Positions 1-12,547 are shown, counted from the stretch's first letter. The stretch is DNA of 64,000 nt from Gemmobacter lutimaris (GCF_003570715.1 NZ_QXXQ01000002.1:62001-126000), one strand, 5' to 3'. Translations and numbers: made by a program. Notes: generated by a model not told the origin, from the sequence alone.

Positions 1-357
1 GCGGTGCCCTCTGCCACCGTCGCCATCTGGGCCGGGGCGGGGGTGACGCTGCTGGGTCTGGTCGGGTTGACGGTTCAGGGCTGGGCGCCGATGGGGGTGC
101 GGGAGGCTCTGATCATCTTCTTCGCCGCGTCGTGCCTCGTGGTCGGTTACATGACTGTCGTCATGGTCATGCGGGTGGGGGATATCGGAACTATCGCACC
201 ATTCCGCTATACCGCCTTGCTTTGGGCAATCCTGCTCGGCTATGTCGTGTTCGGCGCACTTCCCGAACGGTTGACGCTGATAGGTGCGGGGATCGTGGTG
301 GCGACGGGCATCTATACGCTGCTGCGCGAACGCCGCCTGCGGCGCAGCGGTCGCTGA
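1..357 (+). CDS. EamA/DMT-family inner-membrane permease, C-terminal part
   Basis: The reading frame is open from the first base, so the true start lies upstream of the window. The visible part has about four hydrophobic helices ending in an arginine-rich cytoplasmic tail (LLRERRLRRSGR). The pattern of a helix with GDIGTIAPFRYTALLWAILLG followed by a last helix beginning PERLTLIGAGIVV is the usual C-terminal half of EamA (drug/metabolite transporter superfamily) carriers. The substrate cannot be told. It ends only 12 bases before the predicted promoter of the str operon and is probably an independent transcription unit. Confidence 0.75.
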   Translation, partial: AVPSATVAIWAGAGVTLLGLVGLTVQGWAPMGVREALIIFFAASCLVVGYMTVVMVMRVGDIGTIAPFRYTALLWAILLGYVVFGALPERLTLIGAGIVVATGIYTLLRERRLRRSGR

Positions 358-369
358 CCCCTGCGCCTG

Positions 370-398
370 TTGACAACCCAAGCGACTCCCCATATACG
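370..398 (+). promoter_or_regulatory. predicted sigma70 promoter of the rpsL (str) operon
   Basis: A perfect -35 hexamer TTGACA (370-375) is followed by a 17-base spacer and TATACG (393-398). Transcription would start near 405, leaving a leader of about 220 bases before rpsL. The -10 hexamer has G rather than T at position -7; many Rhodobacter sphaeroides promoters lack the -7 T and depend on CarD. The same TATACG occurs in the predicted rplO promoter. No start-site data are available. Confidence 0.65.
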
Positions 399-404
399 CC
401 GCTC

Positions 405-626
405 ACCTCGACCTGTGCCCTGCGCAGGGCGGGGTATCAGAATGGATGTGGTCACGATCCGGGCCCACAGCCCCGATCCTCTGAAATTCCACCGCGTCGG
501 CCCCGCGCTGGGGCCGGGTGCGGTTTTCGTGTTTTGCGGACGCGCAAGGCGCATGTCGAAGAAATGCCCCCGGAAACGCCTCTGACGAGCGGTGATTGAA
601 CGGGTTGCAAGATAGAGGCTAGTTTA
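405..626 (+). other. rpsL leader with two hairpins
   Basis: This non-coding leader holds a perfect 14-base palindrome (417-430, GCCCTGCGCAGGGC) immediately after the expected start site. It also holds a 7-bp GC hairpin (arms 498-504 and 510-516, loop GCGCT), with TTTT at 523-526 and again at 531-534. The second hairpin resembles an attenuator more than a full terminator. Short frames here have no ribosome-binding site or recognisable product. Confidence 0.4.
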
Positions 627-998
627 ATGCCGACGATCCAACAGCTGATCCGCAAGCCGCGGGAAGCGAAAGTGAAAAGGTCCAAGTCGCAGCACTTGGA
701 ATCCTGCCCGCAGAAGCGCGGCGTGTGCACCCGCGTGTACACCACGACCCCGAAGAAGCCGAACTCCGCTATGCGTAAGGTCGCCAAGGTGCGTCTGACC
801 AATGGCTTCGAGGTCATCAGCTATATCCCCGGCGAAAAGCACAACCTGCAGGAACACTCGGTGGTGCTGATCCGCGGCGGCCGGGTAAAAGACCTTCCCG
901 GTGTGCGTTACCACATCCTGCGCGGCGTCCTGGATACCCAGGGTGTCAAAGACCGTCGTCAGCGTCGTTCGAAATACGGCGCGAAGCGTCCGAAGTGA
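627..998 (+). CDS. rpsL: 30S ribosomal protein S12
   Basis: At 123 residues this is the usual S12 length. It starts [13 protein letters not shown] and contains the signature region with the conserved [11 protein letters not shown] segment, where streptomycin resistance changes arise (lysine of KKPNS). The later [11 protein letters not shown] block, with the usually beta-methylthiolated aspartate, is present. S12 lies at the decoding centre. It is the first gene of rpsL-rpsG-fusA-tuf and is 11 bases from rpsG. Confidence 0.99.
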   Translation: MPTIQQLIRKPREAKVKRSKSQHLESCPQKRGVCTRVYTTTPKKPNSAMRKVAKVRLTNGFEVISYIPGEKHNLQEHSVVLIRGGRVKDLPGVRYHILRGVLDTQGVKDRRQRRSKYGAKRPK

Positions 999-1009
999 GG
1001 AACTGAGAG

Positions 1010-1480
1010 ATGTCCCGTCGTCACGCCGCCGAAAAGCGCGAAATTCTGCCCGACGCCAAGTATGGCGATCGCGTGCTGAGCAAATTCATGAACAACCTGA
1101 TGATCGACGGCAAGAAATCCGTCGCCGAATCGATCGTCTATGGCGCTCTGGAGCGCATGGAAAAGCGCCTGAAGCGCGAGCCGGTTCAGGCATTCCATGA
1201 AGCTCTGGACAACGTCAAGCCGGCCGTCGAGGTCCGCAGCCGCCGTGTGGGCGGTGCGACCTATCAGGTTCCGGTCGAAGTGCGCACCGAGCGCCGTGAA
1301 GCCCTGGCGATCCGCTGGGTGATCACCGCTGCCCGCAAGCGCAACGAGAACACCATGGAAGAACGTCTGGCCGCTGAACTGGCTGACGCGGTGAACAACC
1401 GCGGCACCGCCGTGAAGAAGCGCGAAGACACCCACAAGATGGCAGACGCGAACAAAGCGTTCAGCCATTACCGCTGGTAA
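1010..1480 (+). CDS. rpsG: 30S ribosomal protein S7
   Basis: The 156-residue protein [20 protein letters not shown] is normal for bacterial S7, the primary 16S rRNA-binding protein of the small-subunit head. The [19 protein letters not shown] motif in the middle is diagnostic. A GAG-rich Shine-Dalgarno precedes the ATG. In E. coli S7 represses the str operon; no homologous control site is evident here. fusA follows 12 bases later. Confidence 0.99.
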   Translation: MSRRHAAEKREILPDAKYGDRVLSKFMNNLMIDGKKSVAESIVYGALERMEKRLKREPVQAFHEALDNVKPAVEVRSRRVGGATYQVPVEVRTERREALAIRWVITAARKRNENTMEERLAAELADAVNNRGTAVKKREDTHKMADANKAFSHYRW

Positions 1481-1492
1481 GGGGACGCCATC

Positions 1493-3610
<2,118 letters not shown>

Positions 3611-3617
3611 TCGGTGT

Positions 3618-3667
3618 GGCGGGGGCAACCCCGCCCTACCAGCCCGTAGGGTGCGCATCCGCGCACC
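3618..3667 (+). other. paired GC hairpins between fusA and tuf
   Basis: Two perfect stems lie side by side: GGCGGGG/CCCCGCC (3618-3624 and 3629-3635, loop GCAA) and GGTGCGC/GCGCACC (3650-3656 and 3661-3667, loop ATCC). CCCTAC (3634-3639) can alternatively pair with GTAGGG (3646-3651), giving competing folds. There is no T-tract, so it is not a classical terminator; mRNA processing or partial attenuation is possible. Confidence 0.55.
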
Positions 3668-3697
3668 GCATCGCAACGAATTGAGGAGTTTGCCCCC

Positions 3698-4873
<1,176 letters not shown>

Positions 4874-4899
4874 TGATCCCGAGACGCGCCCACAAAGGC

Positions 4900-4920
4900 G
4901 TGTCGAAGATCATCGGGTGA
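4900..4920 (+). repeat. short duplicate of the tuf 3' end
   Basis: The 14 bases GTGTCGAAGATCAT at the end of tuf (4853-4866) recur exactly at 4900-4913. In the copy they again read V-S-K-I-I in frame and are followed by GGG TGA. The copy lies between tuf and its terminator and looks like a recombination or slippage footprint of a tuf 3' end. Confidence 0.55.
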
Positions 4921-4940
4921 TCACTCGGATCATCTGATCG

Positions 4941-4967
4941 AAAGGCCGCCCTTCGGGGCGGCCTTTT
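4941..4967 (+). terminator. intrinsic terminator of the str operon
   Basis: An 11-bp perfect stem (4941-4951 with 4956-4966), closed by the stable TTCG loop and ending in TTTT. It lies 68 bases after the tuf stop and separates the str operon from the next gene. Confidence 0.9.
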
Positions 4968-5060
4968 CGCTTCGGCTGGACGACAGCCGCGGTCGCGGCT
5001 CTGCCATACTCCTGCCCTCAGCGTCGGGCAGAGCTTGCCCGGACATTTGGGAGCAAGTGC

Positions 5061-5573
5061 ATGCGTCTAGTACTGATGGTTTTGAACGCCCTGAAATATT
5101 CGTTGCTGGGTGCGGCGATGTGTTTCATGGGCTATCTGTTCTCGTGGAACGGGCTGGTTTTCCTGTTCCAGTCTGATCCGGTTCAACTGGTGGTGGTTGA
5201 CTTCCAGGTGCGCAAGGTTTCGTCCAGTACGGAACCGGATGACCGCTTCGAATACCGCCCTGTCTTTGCGCTGGCCGAGGCGAGCCCGCCGCGCGCGGAA
5301 TACACGCAGACCTATTGGCAGTCGCACAAGATCCATCTGATGGGGGAGGTCGTGCCGGGACGATACAGGCCGGAAACCGGCGAGATGCGCAGCGACAAGG
5401 CTGGTGGCAAATGGCTTTGGGGCGGGGTGATGGTCTTCGTGGTCGGGCTGTTGGTCATGATTCAGGCGGTGTTCATTCTGGGCGGTGTGCCGGATCGCCA
5501 GATGCCGTTCCGGCTTGGCCGTGGGCGCCGTGGCTTCAGGATCGACATCTTTGGCTTTCCGGGCGATCCCTGA
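5061..5573 (+). CDS. DUF3592-like two-helix membrane protein
   Basis: A 170-residue protein with a hydrophobic helix at about residues 8-33, a roughly 75-residue extracytoplasmic beta-rich part containing [15 protein letters not shown] and the [11 protein letters not shown] segment, and a second helix around residues 112-135 before a short basic tail. This layout and the P-GRYRP pattern recall DUF3592 proteins, whose function is unknown. It lies on the plus strand between the tuf terminator and rpsJ, so it splits str from S10. Family assignment is tentative. Confidence 0.6.
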   Translation: MRLVLMVLNALKYSLLGAAMCFMGYLFSWNGLVFLFQSDPVQLVVVDFQVRKVSSSTEPDDRFEYRPVFALAEASPPRAEYTQTYWQSHKIHLMGEVVPGRYRPETGEMRSDKAGGKWLWGGVMVFVVGLLVMIQAVFILGGVPDRQMPFRLGRGRRGFRIDIFGFPGDP

Positions 5574-5614
5574 CCGGGTGGCCCGCGAATTTGGGCGTGT
5601 GGGCGATTCCACCC

Positions 5615-5641
5615 TTGCTTTATAGGCGCAGGCGGTCTAAA
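5615..5641 (+). promoter_or_regulatory. possible promoter of the S10 operon
   Basis: TTGCTT (5615-5620) and TCTAAA (5636-5641) are the only -35/-10-like pair in the 200 bases before rpsJ, but the spacer is only 15 bases. The location fits a promoter with a leader of about 130 bases. Weak call. Confidence 0.3.
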
Positions 5642-5776
5642 CGCGCCCTCGATGTGAACGGGTCGGTCCCTCGGGGCCGACTCGTTTCTTTCATCCCTAT
5701 GCAAGAAACCTACGGAAGAGGGGTTTGGGGGCGGTGCGCCGGCCCGAGACTTCCCGCCGAGCCCAAGGGGCACCAT

Positions 5777-6082
5777 ATGAGCCAGACTATCCGCATCAGG
5801 CTGAAAGCCTTCGATTACCGCGTGCTGGATGCCAGCACCCAGGAAATCGTGAACACGGCCAAGCGGACCGGCGCGCAAGTGCGCGGCCCGATCCCGCTGC
5901 CGAACAAAATCGAGAAATTCACGGTTCTCCGTGGTCCGCACATCGACAAGAAGTCGCGCGACCAGTGGGAAATCCGCACGCACAAGCGTCTTCTCGACAT
6001 CGTGGATCCGACCCCCCAGACCGTGGACGCGCTGATGAAGCTCGACCTCGCCGCTGGCGTGGATGTCGAGATCAAAGTGTAA
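5777..6082 (+). CDS. rpsJ: 30S ribosomal protein S10 (NusE)
   Basis: The start ATG at 5777 gives a 101-residue S10 beginning [18 protein letters not shown], matching the family; the frame is open further upstream but that part is not S10. The diagnostic [28 protein letters not shown] loop is split correctly around the ribosome-binding hairpin. S10 also acts in NusB-dependent antitermination. First gene of S10, 15 bases before rplC. Confidence 0.98.
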   Translation: MSQTIRIRLKAFDYRVLDASTQEIVNTAKRTGAQVRGPIPLPNKIEKFTVLRGPHIDKKSRDQWEIRTHKRLLDIVDPTPQTVDALMKLDLAAGVDVEIKV

Positions 6083-6097
6083 GGGGAGGCGAAACAG

Positions 6098-6814
6098 ATG
6101 CGTTCTGGTGTTATCGCCAAGAAGCTGGGCATGACCCGGCTGTTCCTCGAAGACGGCAAGCAGGTTCCTGTCACCGTTCTTCAACTCGACGCCCTGCAAG
6201 TGGTCGCTCAGCGCACCGCTGACCGTGACGGCTATACCGCTGTCCAACTGGGTGCCGGTTCCGCCAAGGCCAAGAACACGACCGCTGCCCAGCGTGGTCA
6301 CTTCGCGAAAGCGAATGTTGCCCCGAAGCGCAAAGTGGCCGAGTTCCGCGTGTCGGCTGACAACCTGATCGAAGTGGGCGCGGAAATCACCGCTGACCAC
6401 TATCTCGCAGGTCAGTTCGTTGACATCGCCGGCACCTCGATCGGTAAAGGCTTTGCCGGTGCGATGAAGCGTCACAACTTCGGTGGTCTGCGCGCCTCGC
6501 ACGGTGTGTCGATCTCGCACCGTTCGCACGGTTCGACCGGCCAGTGCCAGGACCCCGGCAAGGTGTTCAAGGGCAAGAAGATGGCTGGCCATCTGGGTGC
6601 CGTGCGTGTGACCACGCAGAACCTGCAAGTCGTGAAAACCGATGCCGACCGTGGTCTGATCCTGGTGAAGGGCGCTGTGCCCGGTTCCAAGGGTGGCTGG
6701 GTCACCATCAAGGATGCGGTGAAGAAAGCGGCTCCGGCCGGTCTGCCGCTGCCGGCTGCCATTCGTTCGGCTGCTCCGGCTGCTGAAGCCGCCGTCGAAG
6801 GGGGTGAAGCATGA
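6098..6814 (+). CDS. rplC: 50S ribosomal protein L3
   Basis: A 238-residue L3 ([16 protein letters not shown]) contains the conserved [15 protein letters not shown] and [26 protein letters not shown] blocks, which form the extension reaching the peptidyl-transferase centre. The glutamine usually methylated in L3 lies in [11 protein letters not shown]. The C-terminus has an alanine-rich extension ([12 protein letters not shown]). Its stop overlaps the rplD start by four bases, implying translational coupling. Confidence 0.98.
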   Translation: MRSGVIAKKLGMTRLFLEDGKQVPVTVLQLDALQVVAQRTADRDGYTAVQLGAGSAKAKNTTAAQRGHFAKANVAPKRKVAEFRVSADNLIEVGAEITADHYLAGQFVDIAGTSIGKGFAGAMKRHNFGGLRASHGVSISHRSHGSTGQCQDPGKVFKGKKMAGHLGAVRVTTQNLQVVKTDADRGLILVKGAVPGSKGGWVTIKDAVKKAAPAGLPLPAAIRSAAPAAEAAVEGGEA

Positions 6815-7431
6815 AACTTGATGTGATCAAGCTGGACGGCGGCAAAGCCGGTTCCATCGATCTGGACGAAGCGCTGTTCGGCCTCGAGCCGCGCGCCGAC
6901 ATCCTGCACCGTGTGGTGCGCTGGCAGCGTGCGAAAGCACAGGCTGGCACGCACTCGGTTCTGGGCAAGTCGGACGTGTCCTACTCGACCAAGAAGATCT
7001 ATCGCCAGAAAGGCACCGGCGGCGCCCGCCACGGTTCCAAGAAGGCGCCGATCTTCCGTCACGGTGGCGTCTACAAGGGCCCGACCCCGCGGTCGCACGC
7101 CCATGACCTGCCGAAGAAGTTCCGCGCTCTGGGTCTGCGTCATGCGCTCTCGGCGAAAGCCAAGGCGGGTGAGCTGATCATCGTCGATACGCTGGCCATG
7201 GCGGAAGCCAAGACCGCGTTCCTGGCGAAGACGGCGAAGGAACTGGGCTGGAAGCGCGTTCTGATCATCGACGGTGCGGAAGTGAACGAGAACTTCGTCA
7301 AGGCCGCCCGCAACATCGAGACCATCGATGTGCTGCCGTCGATGGGTGCCAACGTCTATGACATCCTGCGCCGTGACCAGCTGGTCATCACCAAGGCCGG
7401 GATCGAAGCTCTGGAGGCTCGTCTGAAATGA
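6811..7431 (+). CDS. rplD: 50S ribosomal protein L4
   Basis: A 206-residue L4 with the extended loop [31 protein letters not shown] (split here: SDVSYSTKK, then [11 protein letters not shown]) that lines the exit tunnel. L4 is the autogenous S10 repressor in gammaproteobacteria; no equivalent leader is obvious here. It overlaps rplC and rplW by ATGA at both ends, so rplC-rplD-rplW should be translated as a coupled unit. Confidence 0.98.
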   Translation: MKLDVIKLDGGKAGSIDLDEALFGLEPRADILHRVVRWQRAKAQAGTHSVLGKSDVSYSTKKIYRQKGTGGARHGSKKAPIFRHGGVYKGPTPRSHAHDLPKKFRALGLRHALSAKAKAGELIIVDTLAMAEAKTAFLAKTAKELGWKRVLIIDGAEVNENFVKAARNIETIDVLPSMGANVYDILRRDQLVITKAGIEALEARLK

Positions 7432-7727
7432 CCGCCAAGCCCGAACATTACGACCTGATCAAGAAGCCGATCATCACCGAGAAAACGACCCTCGCGGCCG
7501 AAGTCTCGAATGCGGCGACGTTCCTCGTGTCGATGGACGCGACCAAGCCCCAGATCAAGGAAGCCGTTGAGGCCGTCTTTGGTGTGAAGGTGAAGGCCGT
7601 GAACACCGTCGTCGCCAAGGGCAAGAACAAGCGCTTCCGCGGCATCGCGGGCGAGCGCTCGGACAAGAAGAAGGCTTATGTGATCCTCGAAGAGGGGAAC
7701 ACTATCGACGTGGCCTCGGGCCTCTGA
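7428..7727 (+). CDS. rplW: 50S ribosomal protein L23
   Basis: The 99-residue protein [20 protein letters not shown] is a normal L23, located at the tunnel exit, where it docks trigger factor and SRP. The [20 protein letters not shown] segment is characteristic. Four-base overlap with rplD; followed by a 172-base gap containing a strong hairpin before rplB. Confidence 0.98.
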   Translation: MTAKPEHYDLIKKPIITEKTTLAAEVSNAATFLVSMDATKPQIKEAVEAVFGVKVKAVNTVVAKGKNKRFRGIAGERSDKKKAYVILEEGNTIDVASGL

Positions 7728-7747
7728 TAGAAGCCGCTACGAATCGC

Positions 7748-7780
7748 GCGGCCCCGGGATTTCCGGGGCCGCCGGTCTTT
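7748..7780 (+). terminator. internal hairpin/terminator between rplW and rplB
   Basis: A perfect 10-bp stem (7748-7757 with 7763-7772, loop GATTT), followed by CGGTCTTTT. The U-tract is offset by a few bases, so read-through is likely; it may lower or process the distal S10 message. Confidence 0.6.
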
Positions 7781-7899
7781 TGCGGAATCTGATTCTGCAT
7801 GTCACCGGGGATCTTCGGAGCCCTTCAACCGCGCGAAAGCGACCTGAAAGCCGCAAGGATCGAGGGGCGTTATGCGCAAGCTAACGGAAGACAGAAAGC

Positions 7900-8739
7900 A
7901 TGGCACTCAAGTCGTATAAACCGACGACGCCTGGCCAGCGTGGGCTGGTTCTGATCGACCGTTCGGAGCTGTTCAAAGGCCGTCCGGTCAAAGCCCTCAC
8001 CGAGGGTCTGACCAAGACGGGTGGCCGTAACAACACCGGACGCGTCACGATGTGGCACAAGGGTGGTGGCGCGAAGCGTCTCTACCGCGTCGTTGACTTC
8101 AAACGTCGCAAGTTCGACGTTCCGGCGGTCGTCGAGCGGATCGAATACGATCCGAACCGCACCGCCTTCATCGCTCTCGTGAAATACAACGACGGCGAAC
8201 TGGCTTACATCCTGGCGCCGCAGCGTCTTGCCGTGGGTGACACCGTTGTCGCCGGCACCAAGACCGACGTGAAGCCGGGCAACGCAATGCCCTTCTCGGG
8301 CATGCCGATCGGCACGATCGTTCACAACGTCGAACTGAAGCCCGGCAAGGGCGGCCAGCTGGCCCGTGCTGCTGGCACCTATGCCCAGTTCGTTGGTCGT
8401 GACGGTGGCTATGCCCAGATCCGCCTGTCCTCGGGCGAACTGCGCATGGTGCGTCAGGAGTGCATGGCGACGGTTGGCGCCGTGTCTAACCCCGACAACT
8501 CGAACCAGAACTTCGGTAAAGCCGGTCGTATGCGCCACAAGGGCGTGCGTCCGACGGTGCGCGGCGTTGCAATGAACCCGATCGACCACCCGCATGGTGG
8601 TGGTGAAGGCCGGACCTCGGGTGGTCGTCACCCGGTCACCCCGTGGGGCAAAGGCACCAAGGGCAACCGCACCCGCTCGAACAAGCAGACCGACAAGTAC
8701 ATTGTCCGTTCGCGCCACGCGAAGAAGAAGGGTCGTTAA
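7900..8739 (+). CDS. rplB: 50S ribosomal protein L2
   Basis: A 279-residue L2 ([17 protein letters not shown]) containing the SH3/OB region with [20 protein letters not shown] and the C-terminal [21 protein letters not shown] block, whose histidine is important for peptidyl-transferase assembly. Normal length. The 172-base gap upstream is longer than usual inside S10. rpsS follows after 3 bases. Confidence 0.98.
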   Translation: MALKSYKPTTPGQRGLVLIDRSELFKGRPVKALTEGLTKTGGRNNTGRVTMWHKGGGAKRLYRVVDFKRRKFDVPAVVERIEYDPNRTAFIALVKYNDGELAYILAPQRLAVGDTVVAGTKTDVKPGNAMPFSGMPIGTIVHNVELKPGKGGQLARAAGTYAQFVGRDGGYAQIRLSSGELRMVRQECMATVGAVSNPDNSNQNFGKAGRMRHKGVRPTVRGVAMNPIDHPHGGGEGRTSGGRHPVTPWGKGTKGNRTRSNKQTDKYIVRSRHAKKKGR

Positions 8740-8742
8740 TCC

Positions 8743-9021
8743 ATGGCACGTTCTATCTGGAAAGGCCCCTTCGTTGACGCTTATGTGCTGAAAAAAGCCG
8801 AGAAAGCGCGCGAGTCGGGCAAGAGCGAAGTGATCAAGATCTGGTCGCGCCGCTCCACCATCCTGCCGCAATTCGTGGGTCTGACCTTCGCCGTCTACAA
8901 CGGCAAGAAGCACATCCCCGTTGCGGTGACCGAAGAAATGATCGGCCAGAAGTTCGGTGAATATTCGCCGACGCGGACCTACTACGGTCATGCGGCCGAC
9001 AAGAAAGCCAAGAGGAAGTAA
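8743..9021 (+). CDS. rpsS: 30S ribosomal protein S19
   Basis: A 92-residue protein [20 protein letters not shown] with the conserved [19 protein letters not shown] and EFSPTRTY-like ([11 protein letters not shown]) motifs. It forms a complex with S13 in the small-subunit head. It is separated from rplB and rplV by only 3 bases each. Confidence 0.98.
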   Translation: MARSIWKGPFVDAYVLKKAEKARESGKSEVIKIWSRRSTILPQFVGLTFAVYNGKKHIPVAVTEEMIGQKFGEYSPTRTYYGHAADKKAKRK

Positions 9022-9024
9022 GCC

Positions 9025-9405
9025 ATGGGTAAGGAAAAGAATCCGCGCCGCGTGGCGGACAACGAAGCGATGGCGAAAGCCCGCATGCTTCGCACCTCGC
9101 CGCAGAAGCTCAATCTGGTTGCCGGCCTGATCCGCGGCAAGAAGGTGGACAAGGCGATTGCCGACCTCACCTTCTCGAAAAAGCGGATCGCGCAGGATGT
9201 GCTGAAGTGCCTTCAGTCGGCTGTCGCCAACGCTGAAAACAACCACGGCCTTGACGTTGACGAGCTGGTGGTTGCCGAAGCCTGGTGTGGCAAGAACCTG
9301 GTGATGAAACGTGGCCGTCCGCGTGCGCGTGGCCGGTTCGGCAAGATCATGAAGCCGTTCTCGGAAATCACCATCAAGGTGCGTCAGAAAGGGGAGACTG
9401 CGTAA
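9025..9405 (+). CDS. rplV: 50S ribosomal protein L22
   Basis: A 126-residue L22 starting [20 protein letters not shown], with [20 protein letters not shown] and the tunnel-lining hairpin around [18 protein letters not shown], the site of macrolide-resistance changes. Its stop TAA shares one base with the rpsC start codon (TAATG). Confidence 0.98.
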   Translation: MGKEKNPRRVADNEAMAKARMLRTSPQKLNLVAGLIRGKKVDKAIADLTFSKKRIAQDVLKCLQSAVANAENNHGLDVDELVVAEAWCGKNLVMKRGRPRARGRFGKIMKPFSEITIKVRQKGETA

Positions 9406-10115
9406 TGGGTCAGAAGGTCAACCCTATCGGGATGCGTCTTCAGGTCAACCGGACCTGGGACAGCCGCTGGTTCGCTGATTCGAAAGATTACGGCGATCTG
9501 CTGCTCGAAGATCTCAAGATGCGCGACTTCATCCATGAGGAAGTCAAGCAGGCCGGGATCTCGAAAGTGATCATCGAGCGTCCGCACAAGAAGTGCCGCG
9601 TGACCATTCACGCTGCGCGTCCGGGCGTCATCATCGGCAAGAAAGGCGCGGACATCGAGACGCTTCGCAAGAAGCTGTCGAAGTTCACCGCTTCGGAACT
9701 GCACCTGAACATCGTCGAAGTTCGCAAGCCGGAACTCGACGCGCAACTGGTGGCCGAATCGATCGCGCAGCAGATGGAACGTCGCGTGTCCTTCCGTCGC
9801 GCCATGAAGCGCGGCGTGCAGAACGCGATGCGTCTGGGTGCGCTCGGCATCCGTGTGAACGTCTCGGGCCGTCTGGGCGGCGCAGAGATCGCGCGGACCG
9901 AATGGTATCGTGAAGGCCGCGTCCCGCTGCACACCCTGCGTGCCGACATCGACTATGCACTGTCGGAAGCCAAGACCCCTTACGGGATCATCGGTGTGAA
10001 GGTCTGGGTCTTCAAGGGCGAGATCCTCGAGCACGACCCGCAAGCGCATGACCGTCGTCTGTCGGAAGAGACCCCGTCTCCGCGTCCGCAGCGCCGCGAG
10101 CGCGAGCGCGCGTAA
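9405..10115 (+). CDS. rpsC: 30S ribosomal protein S3
   Basis: The ATG at 9405 overlaps the rplV stop and gives a 236-residue S3 beginning [20 protein letters not shown]. The frame is open upstream, but that part is only rplV shadow. The KH domain carries [17 protein letters not shown], and the C-terminal domain has [21 protein letters not shown]3 lines the mRNA entry tunnel. rplP follows after 14 bases. Confidence 0.98.
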   Translation: MGQKVNPIGMRLQVNRTWDSRWFADSKDYGDLLLEDLKMRDFIHEEVKQAGISKVIIERPHKKCRVTIHAARPGVIIGKKGADIETLRKKLSKFTASELHLNIVEVRKPELDAQLVAESIAQQMERRVSFRRAMKRGVQNAMRLGALGIRVNVSGRLGGAEIARTEWYREGRVPLHTLRADIDYALSEAKTPYGIIGVKVWVFKGEILEHDPQAHDRRLSEETPSPRPQRRERERA

Positions 10116-10129
10116 GGGAGTAGAGAAAG

Positions 10130-10543
10130 ATGCTGCAACCGAAACGGACGAAGTTCCGCAAACAGCACAAGGGCCGGATTCATGGCGAAGCCAAGGGCGG
10201 TTTCGCCCTCAACTTCGGCACCTTCGGCCTGAAGGCGACCGAGCCGGAGCGTGTGACCGCGCGCCAGATCGAAGCCGCCCGTCGTGCGATCACCCGCCAC
10301 ATGAAGCGTCAGGGTCGCGTCTGGATCCGTATTTTCCCGGATGTTCCGGTTTCGTCGAAACCGACCGAAGTGCGGATGGGTAAAGGCAAGGGCTCGATCG
10401 ACTATTGGGCATGCAAGGTGAAGCCGGGCCGCGTGATGTTCGAGATCGACGGCGTGTCCGAGGTCATCGCCCGTGAGGCCCTGCGCCTCGGCGCGATGAA
10501 GCTGCCGGTCACCTCGCGCATCGTGGTTCGCGAAGACTGGTAA
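10130..10543 (+). CDS. rplP: 50S ribosomal protein L16
   Basis: A 137-residue L16 ([20 protein letters not shown]) with the [22 protein letters not shown] loop that contacts the A-site tRNA elbow and whose arginine is often hydroxylated. It is followed not by rpmC directly, as in most S10 operons, but by a terminator and a structured 219-base gap. Confidence 0.98.
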   Translation: MLQPKRTKFRKQHKGRIHGEAKGGFALNFGTFGLKATEPERVTARQIEAARRAITRHMKRQGRVWIRIFPDVPVSSKPTEVRMGKGKGSIDYWACKVKPGRVMFEIDGVSEVIAREALRLGAMKLPVTSRIVVREDW

Positions 10544-10565
10544 CCCGGTCCGACCCGAAAGATTG

Positions 10566-10597
10566 AAAGCCCCCGGTCCGAAAGGCCGGGGGCTTTT
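10566..10597 (+). terminator. intrinsic terminator inside the S10 operon (rplP/rpmC gap)
   Basis: A perfect 11-bp stem (10566-10576 with 10586-10596), nine-base loop, ending in TTTT. It has every hallmark of a factor-independent terminator, 22 bases after the rplP stop. Confidence 0.85.
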
Positions 10598-10631
10598 GCT
10601 TGCGGCAAAGTTTCCCTTGCCCTTGCAGCCC

Positions 10632-10718
10632 CCCTCCGGTAAGGAACCGCATCCTGCGGATTCCGGGTGACCGGAGATTCGCGGATTTGTCATTGATCCG
10701 CCAGGGTAACGGTCACCC
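10632..10718 (+). promoter_or_regulatory. structured leader ahead of rpmC
   Basis: Two more folds follow the terminator. One is the stem GGAACCGCA/TGCGG-A-TTCC (10643-10665). The other is a two-tier stem: outer arms GGGTGACCG (10665-10673) and CGGTCACCC (10710-10718) enclose inner arms GCGGAT (10681-10686) and ATCCGC (10696-10701). The first base of the outer arm is shared, so the two folds compete at that point. No convincing -35/-10 pair was found. It looks like a regulatory leader of unknown class. Confidence 0.45.
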
Positions 10719-10762
10719 CATAAAACAGGGGCCGTCTGGCGATTGTGAAAAGGAACAGGCGT

Positions 10763-10963
10763 ATGACCGCCAAGGAACTGAAGGCCAAGGCGCCGGCCGA
10801 GCTGCGCGAGCAGCTTGTGGCGCTGAAAAAGGAAGCGTTCAATCTGCGCTTCCAGCAGGCGACCGGCCAGCTTGAGAATACCGCCCGCATGCGCGCTGTC
10901 CGCAAGGAAGTTGCCCGCATCATGACGGTTCTGAACCAGCAAGCTGCTGAAGCTGCGAACTGA
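10763..10963 (+). CDS. rpmC: 50S ribosomal protein L29
   Basis: The ATG at 10763 gives the standard 66-residue L29 ([18 protein letters not shown]), two helices near the tunnel exit. A GTG 18 bases upstream would add MKRNRR, but AGGAACAGG at 10751-10759 is the natural Shine-Dalgarno for the ATG. It begins the rpmC-rpsQ pair after the structured gap. Confidence 0.96.
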   Translation: MTAKELKAKAPAELREQLVALKKEAFNLRFQQATGQLENTARMRAVRKEVARIMTVLNQQAAEAAN

Positions 10964-10974
10964 GGAGTAGGCAC

Positions 10975-11208
10975 ATGCCCAAGCGTATCCTGCAAGGTGT
11001 CGTCACCTCGGACAAGAACGAACAGACCATCACCGTTCTGGTCGAGCGTCGTTTCAAGCACCCGCTGCTGCAAAAGACCGTGCGGAAGTCGAAGAAATAC
11101 CGCGCCCATGACGCGGATAACAAATTCAAGGTCGGTGATACCGTGCGCATTGAAGAATGTGCGCCGATCTCGAAGACGAAGCGCTGGACGGTGGTGGTCG
11201 AGGCCTGA
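10975..11208 (+). CDS. rpsQ: 30S ribosomal protein S17
   Basis: A 77-residue OB-fold protein ([19 protein letters not shown]) with [20 protein letters not shown] and the closing [17 protein letters not shown]. Normal length for S17, which binds the 5' domain of 16S rRNA. 11 bases after rpmC. Confidence 0.98.
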   Translation: MPKRILQGVVTSDKNEQTITVLVERRFKHPLLQKTVRKSKKYRAHDADNKFKVGDTVRIEECAPISKTKRWTVVVEA

Positions 11209-11210
11209 GA

Positions 11211-11252
11211 AGGCCCCGATCCCATCGTTCAGTCATCTGAACGAAACCCTGG
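11211..11252 (+). other. hairpin at the S10/spc junction
   Basis: A perfect 7-bp stem CGTTCAG/CTGAACG (11226-11232 and 11237-11243, loop TCAT) is nested inside a GCCCC...GGGGC pairing (from 11213 and up to 11255). No U-tract. In E. coli the spc operon starts here; this may be a boundary or RNA-processing site. Confidence 0.4.
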
Positions 11253-11293
11253 GGCGGTGCTGATCAGCCGTTCCAAAGGTCGGGAGAAACCAA

Positions 11294-11662
11294 ATGATCC
11301 AGATGCAGACCAATCTGGATGTTGCTGACAACTCCGGCGCTCGCCGGGTTCAGTGCATCAAGGTTCTGGGCGGTTCGCACCGCCGCTACGCATCCGTGGG
11401 CGACATCATCGTGGTGTCGGTCAAGGAGGCGATTCCGAAGGGTCGCGTGAAGAAGGGTGACGTCCGCAAGGCCGTTGTCGTTCGCACCGCCAAGGAAGTC
11501 CGTCGTGAAGATGGCACCTCGATCCGCTTCGACCGTAACGCCGCCGTCATCCTGAACAATCAGGGCGAACCGGTCGGCACCCGTATCTTCGGGCCGGTCG
11601 TGCGCGAGCTGCGTGCCAAGAACTTCATGAAGATCATCTCGCTGGCGCCGGAGGTGCTGTGA
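11294..11662 (+). CDS. rplN: 50S ribosomal protein L14
   Basis: A 122-residue L14 ([20 protein letters not shown]) with the signature [16 protein letters not shown] and the later [24 protein letters not shown]. Located at the subunit interface. First gene of spc, preceded by an 85-base gap and a GGGAG Shine-Dalgarno. Confidence 0.98.
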   Translation: MIQMQTNLDVADNSGARRVQCIKVLGGSHRRYASVGDIIVVSVKEAIPKGRVKKGDVRKAVVVRTAKEVRREDGTSIRFDRNAAVILNNQGEPVGTRIFGPVVRELRAKNFMKIISLAPEVL

Positions 11663-11663
11663 T

Positions 11664-11969
11664 ATGGCTGCGAAGCTGAAAAAAGGCGACACGGTTGTCG
11701 TGTTGACCGGCAAGGACAAGGGCAAGCAGGGCGAGATCACCTCGGTGAACCCGTCGGCGAACAAGGCTGTTGTCGAAGGCGTGAACATCGCCATCCGCCA
11801 CACCAAACAATCGGCCTCGTCGCAGGGCGGCCGCATCGCCAAGGCGATGCCGATCGACCTGTCGAACCTCGCCATCGTTGACAAGAACGGCAAGGCCACC
11901 CGCGTCGGCTTCCGCATGGAAGACGGCAAGAAAGTGCGCTTCGCCAAGACCACGGGGGACGTGATCTGA
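11664..11969 (+). CDS. rplX: 50S ribosomal protein L24
   Basis: A 101-residue KOW-domain protein ([20 protein letters not shown]), an assembly initiator of the large subunit. The KOW motif [18 protein letters not shown] lies at the N-terminus. One base separates it from rplN, and its TGA shares one base with the rplE start. Confidence 0.98.
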   Translation: MAAKLKKGDTVVVLTGKDKGKQGEITSVNPSANKAVVEGVNIAIRHTKQSASSQGGRIAKAMPIDLSNLAIVDKNGKATRVGFRMEDGKKVRFAKTTGDVI

Positions 11970-12529
11970 TGCTTGACGCTGCCGAATACACCCCGCGTCT
12001 GAAGGCCGAGTTCAAGGCCAAGATCCGCCCCGCGCTGAAAGAAGAATTCAGCTACAAGAACGACATGCAGATCCCGCGTCTGGACAAGATCGTGATCAAC
12101 ATGGGCGTTGGCGAAGCGGTGAAGGACACCAAGAAGGTGAAAGCCGCCGCCGAGCAGCTGACCGCGATTGCCGGTCAGAAGGCCGTCATCACCCACGCCA
12201 AGAAGTCGATCGCCGGCTTCCGCGTGCGGGAAGAGATGCCGCTGGGCTGCAAGGTGACCCTGCGCGGTGACCGCATGTATGAATTCCTCGATCGTCTCAT
12301 CAACGTCGCGCTGCCGCGCGTCCGCGACTTCCGCGGCGTCAAGGGCACGTCGTTCGATGGCCGTGGCAACTATGCCATGGGGCTGAAAGAGCAGATCGTG
12401 TTCCCCGAGATCGACTTCGACAAGATCGACGACGTTCTGGGCATGGACATCATCATCTGCACCAACGCCAAGACCGACGCTGAAGCGAAGTCGCTGCTTA
12501 AGCACTTCAACATGCCGTTCTCCAGCTGA
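11969..12529 (+). CDS. rplE: 50S ribosomal protein L5
   Basis: A 186-residue L5 starting [36 protein letters not shown] and the [20 protein letters not shown] block are diagnostic. Binds 5S rRNA in the central protuberance. The start overlaps the rplX stop (TGATG), indicating coupled translation. Confidence 0.98.
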   Translation: MLDAAEYTPRLKAEFKAKIRPALKEEFSYKNDMQIPRLDKIVINMGVGEAVKDTKKVKAAAEQLTAIAGQKAVITHAKKSIAGFRVREEMPLGCKVTLRGDRMYEFLDRLINVALPRVRDFRGVKGTSFDGRGNYAMGLKEQIVFPEIDFDKIDDVLGMDIIICTNAKTDAEAKSLLKHFNMPFSS

Positions 12530-12547
12530 TCGCGCGAGGAAATCATT

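Noticed and set aside
10687-10724. Possible promoter (TTGTCA) before rpmC
   Set aside because: No acceptable -10 hexamer at 16-18 bases; the bases are better explained as part of the hairpin.
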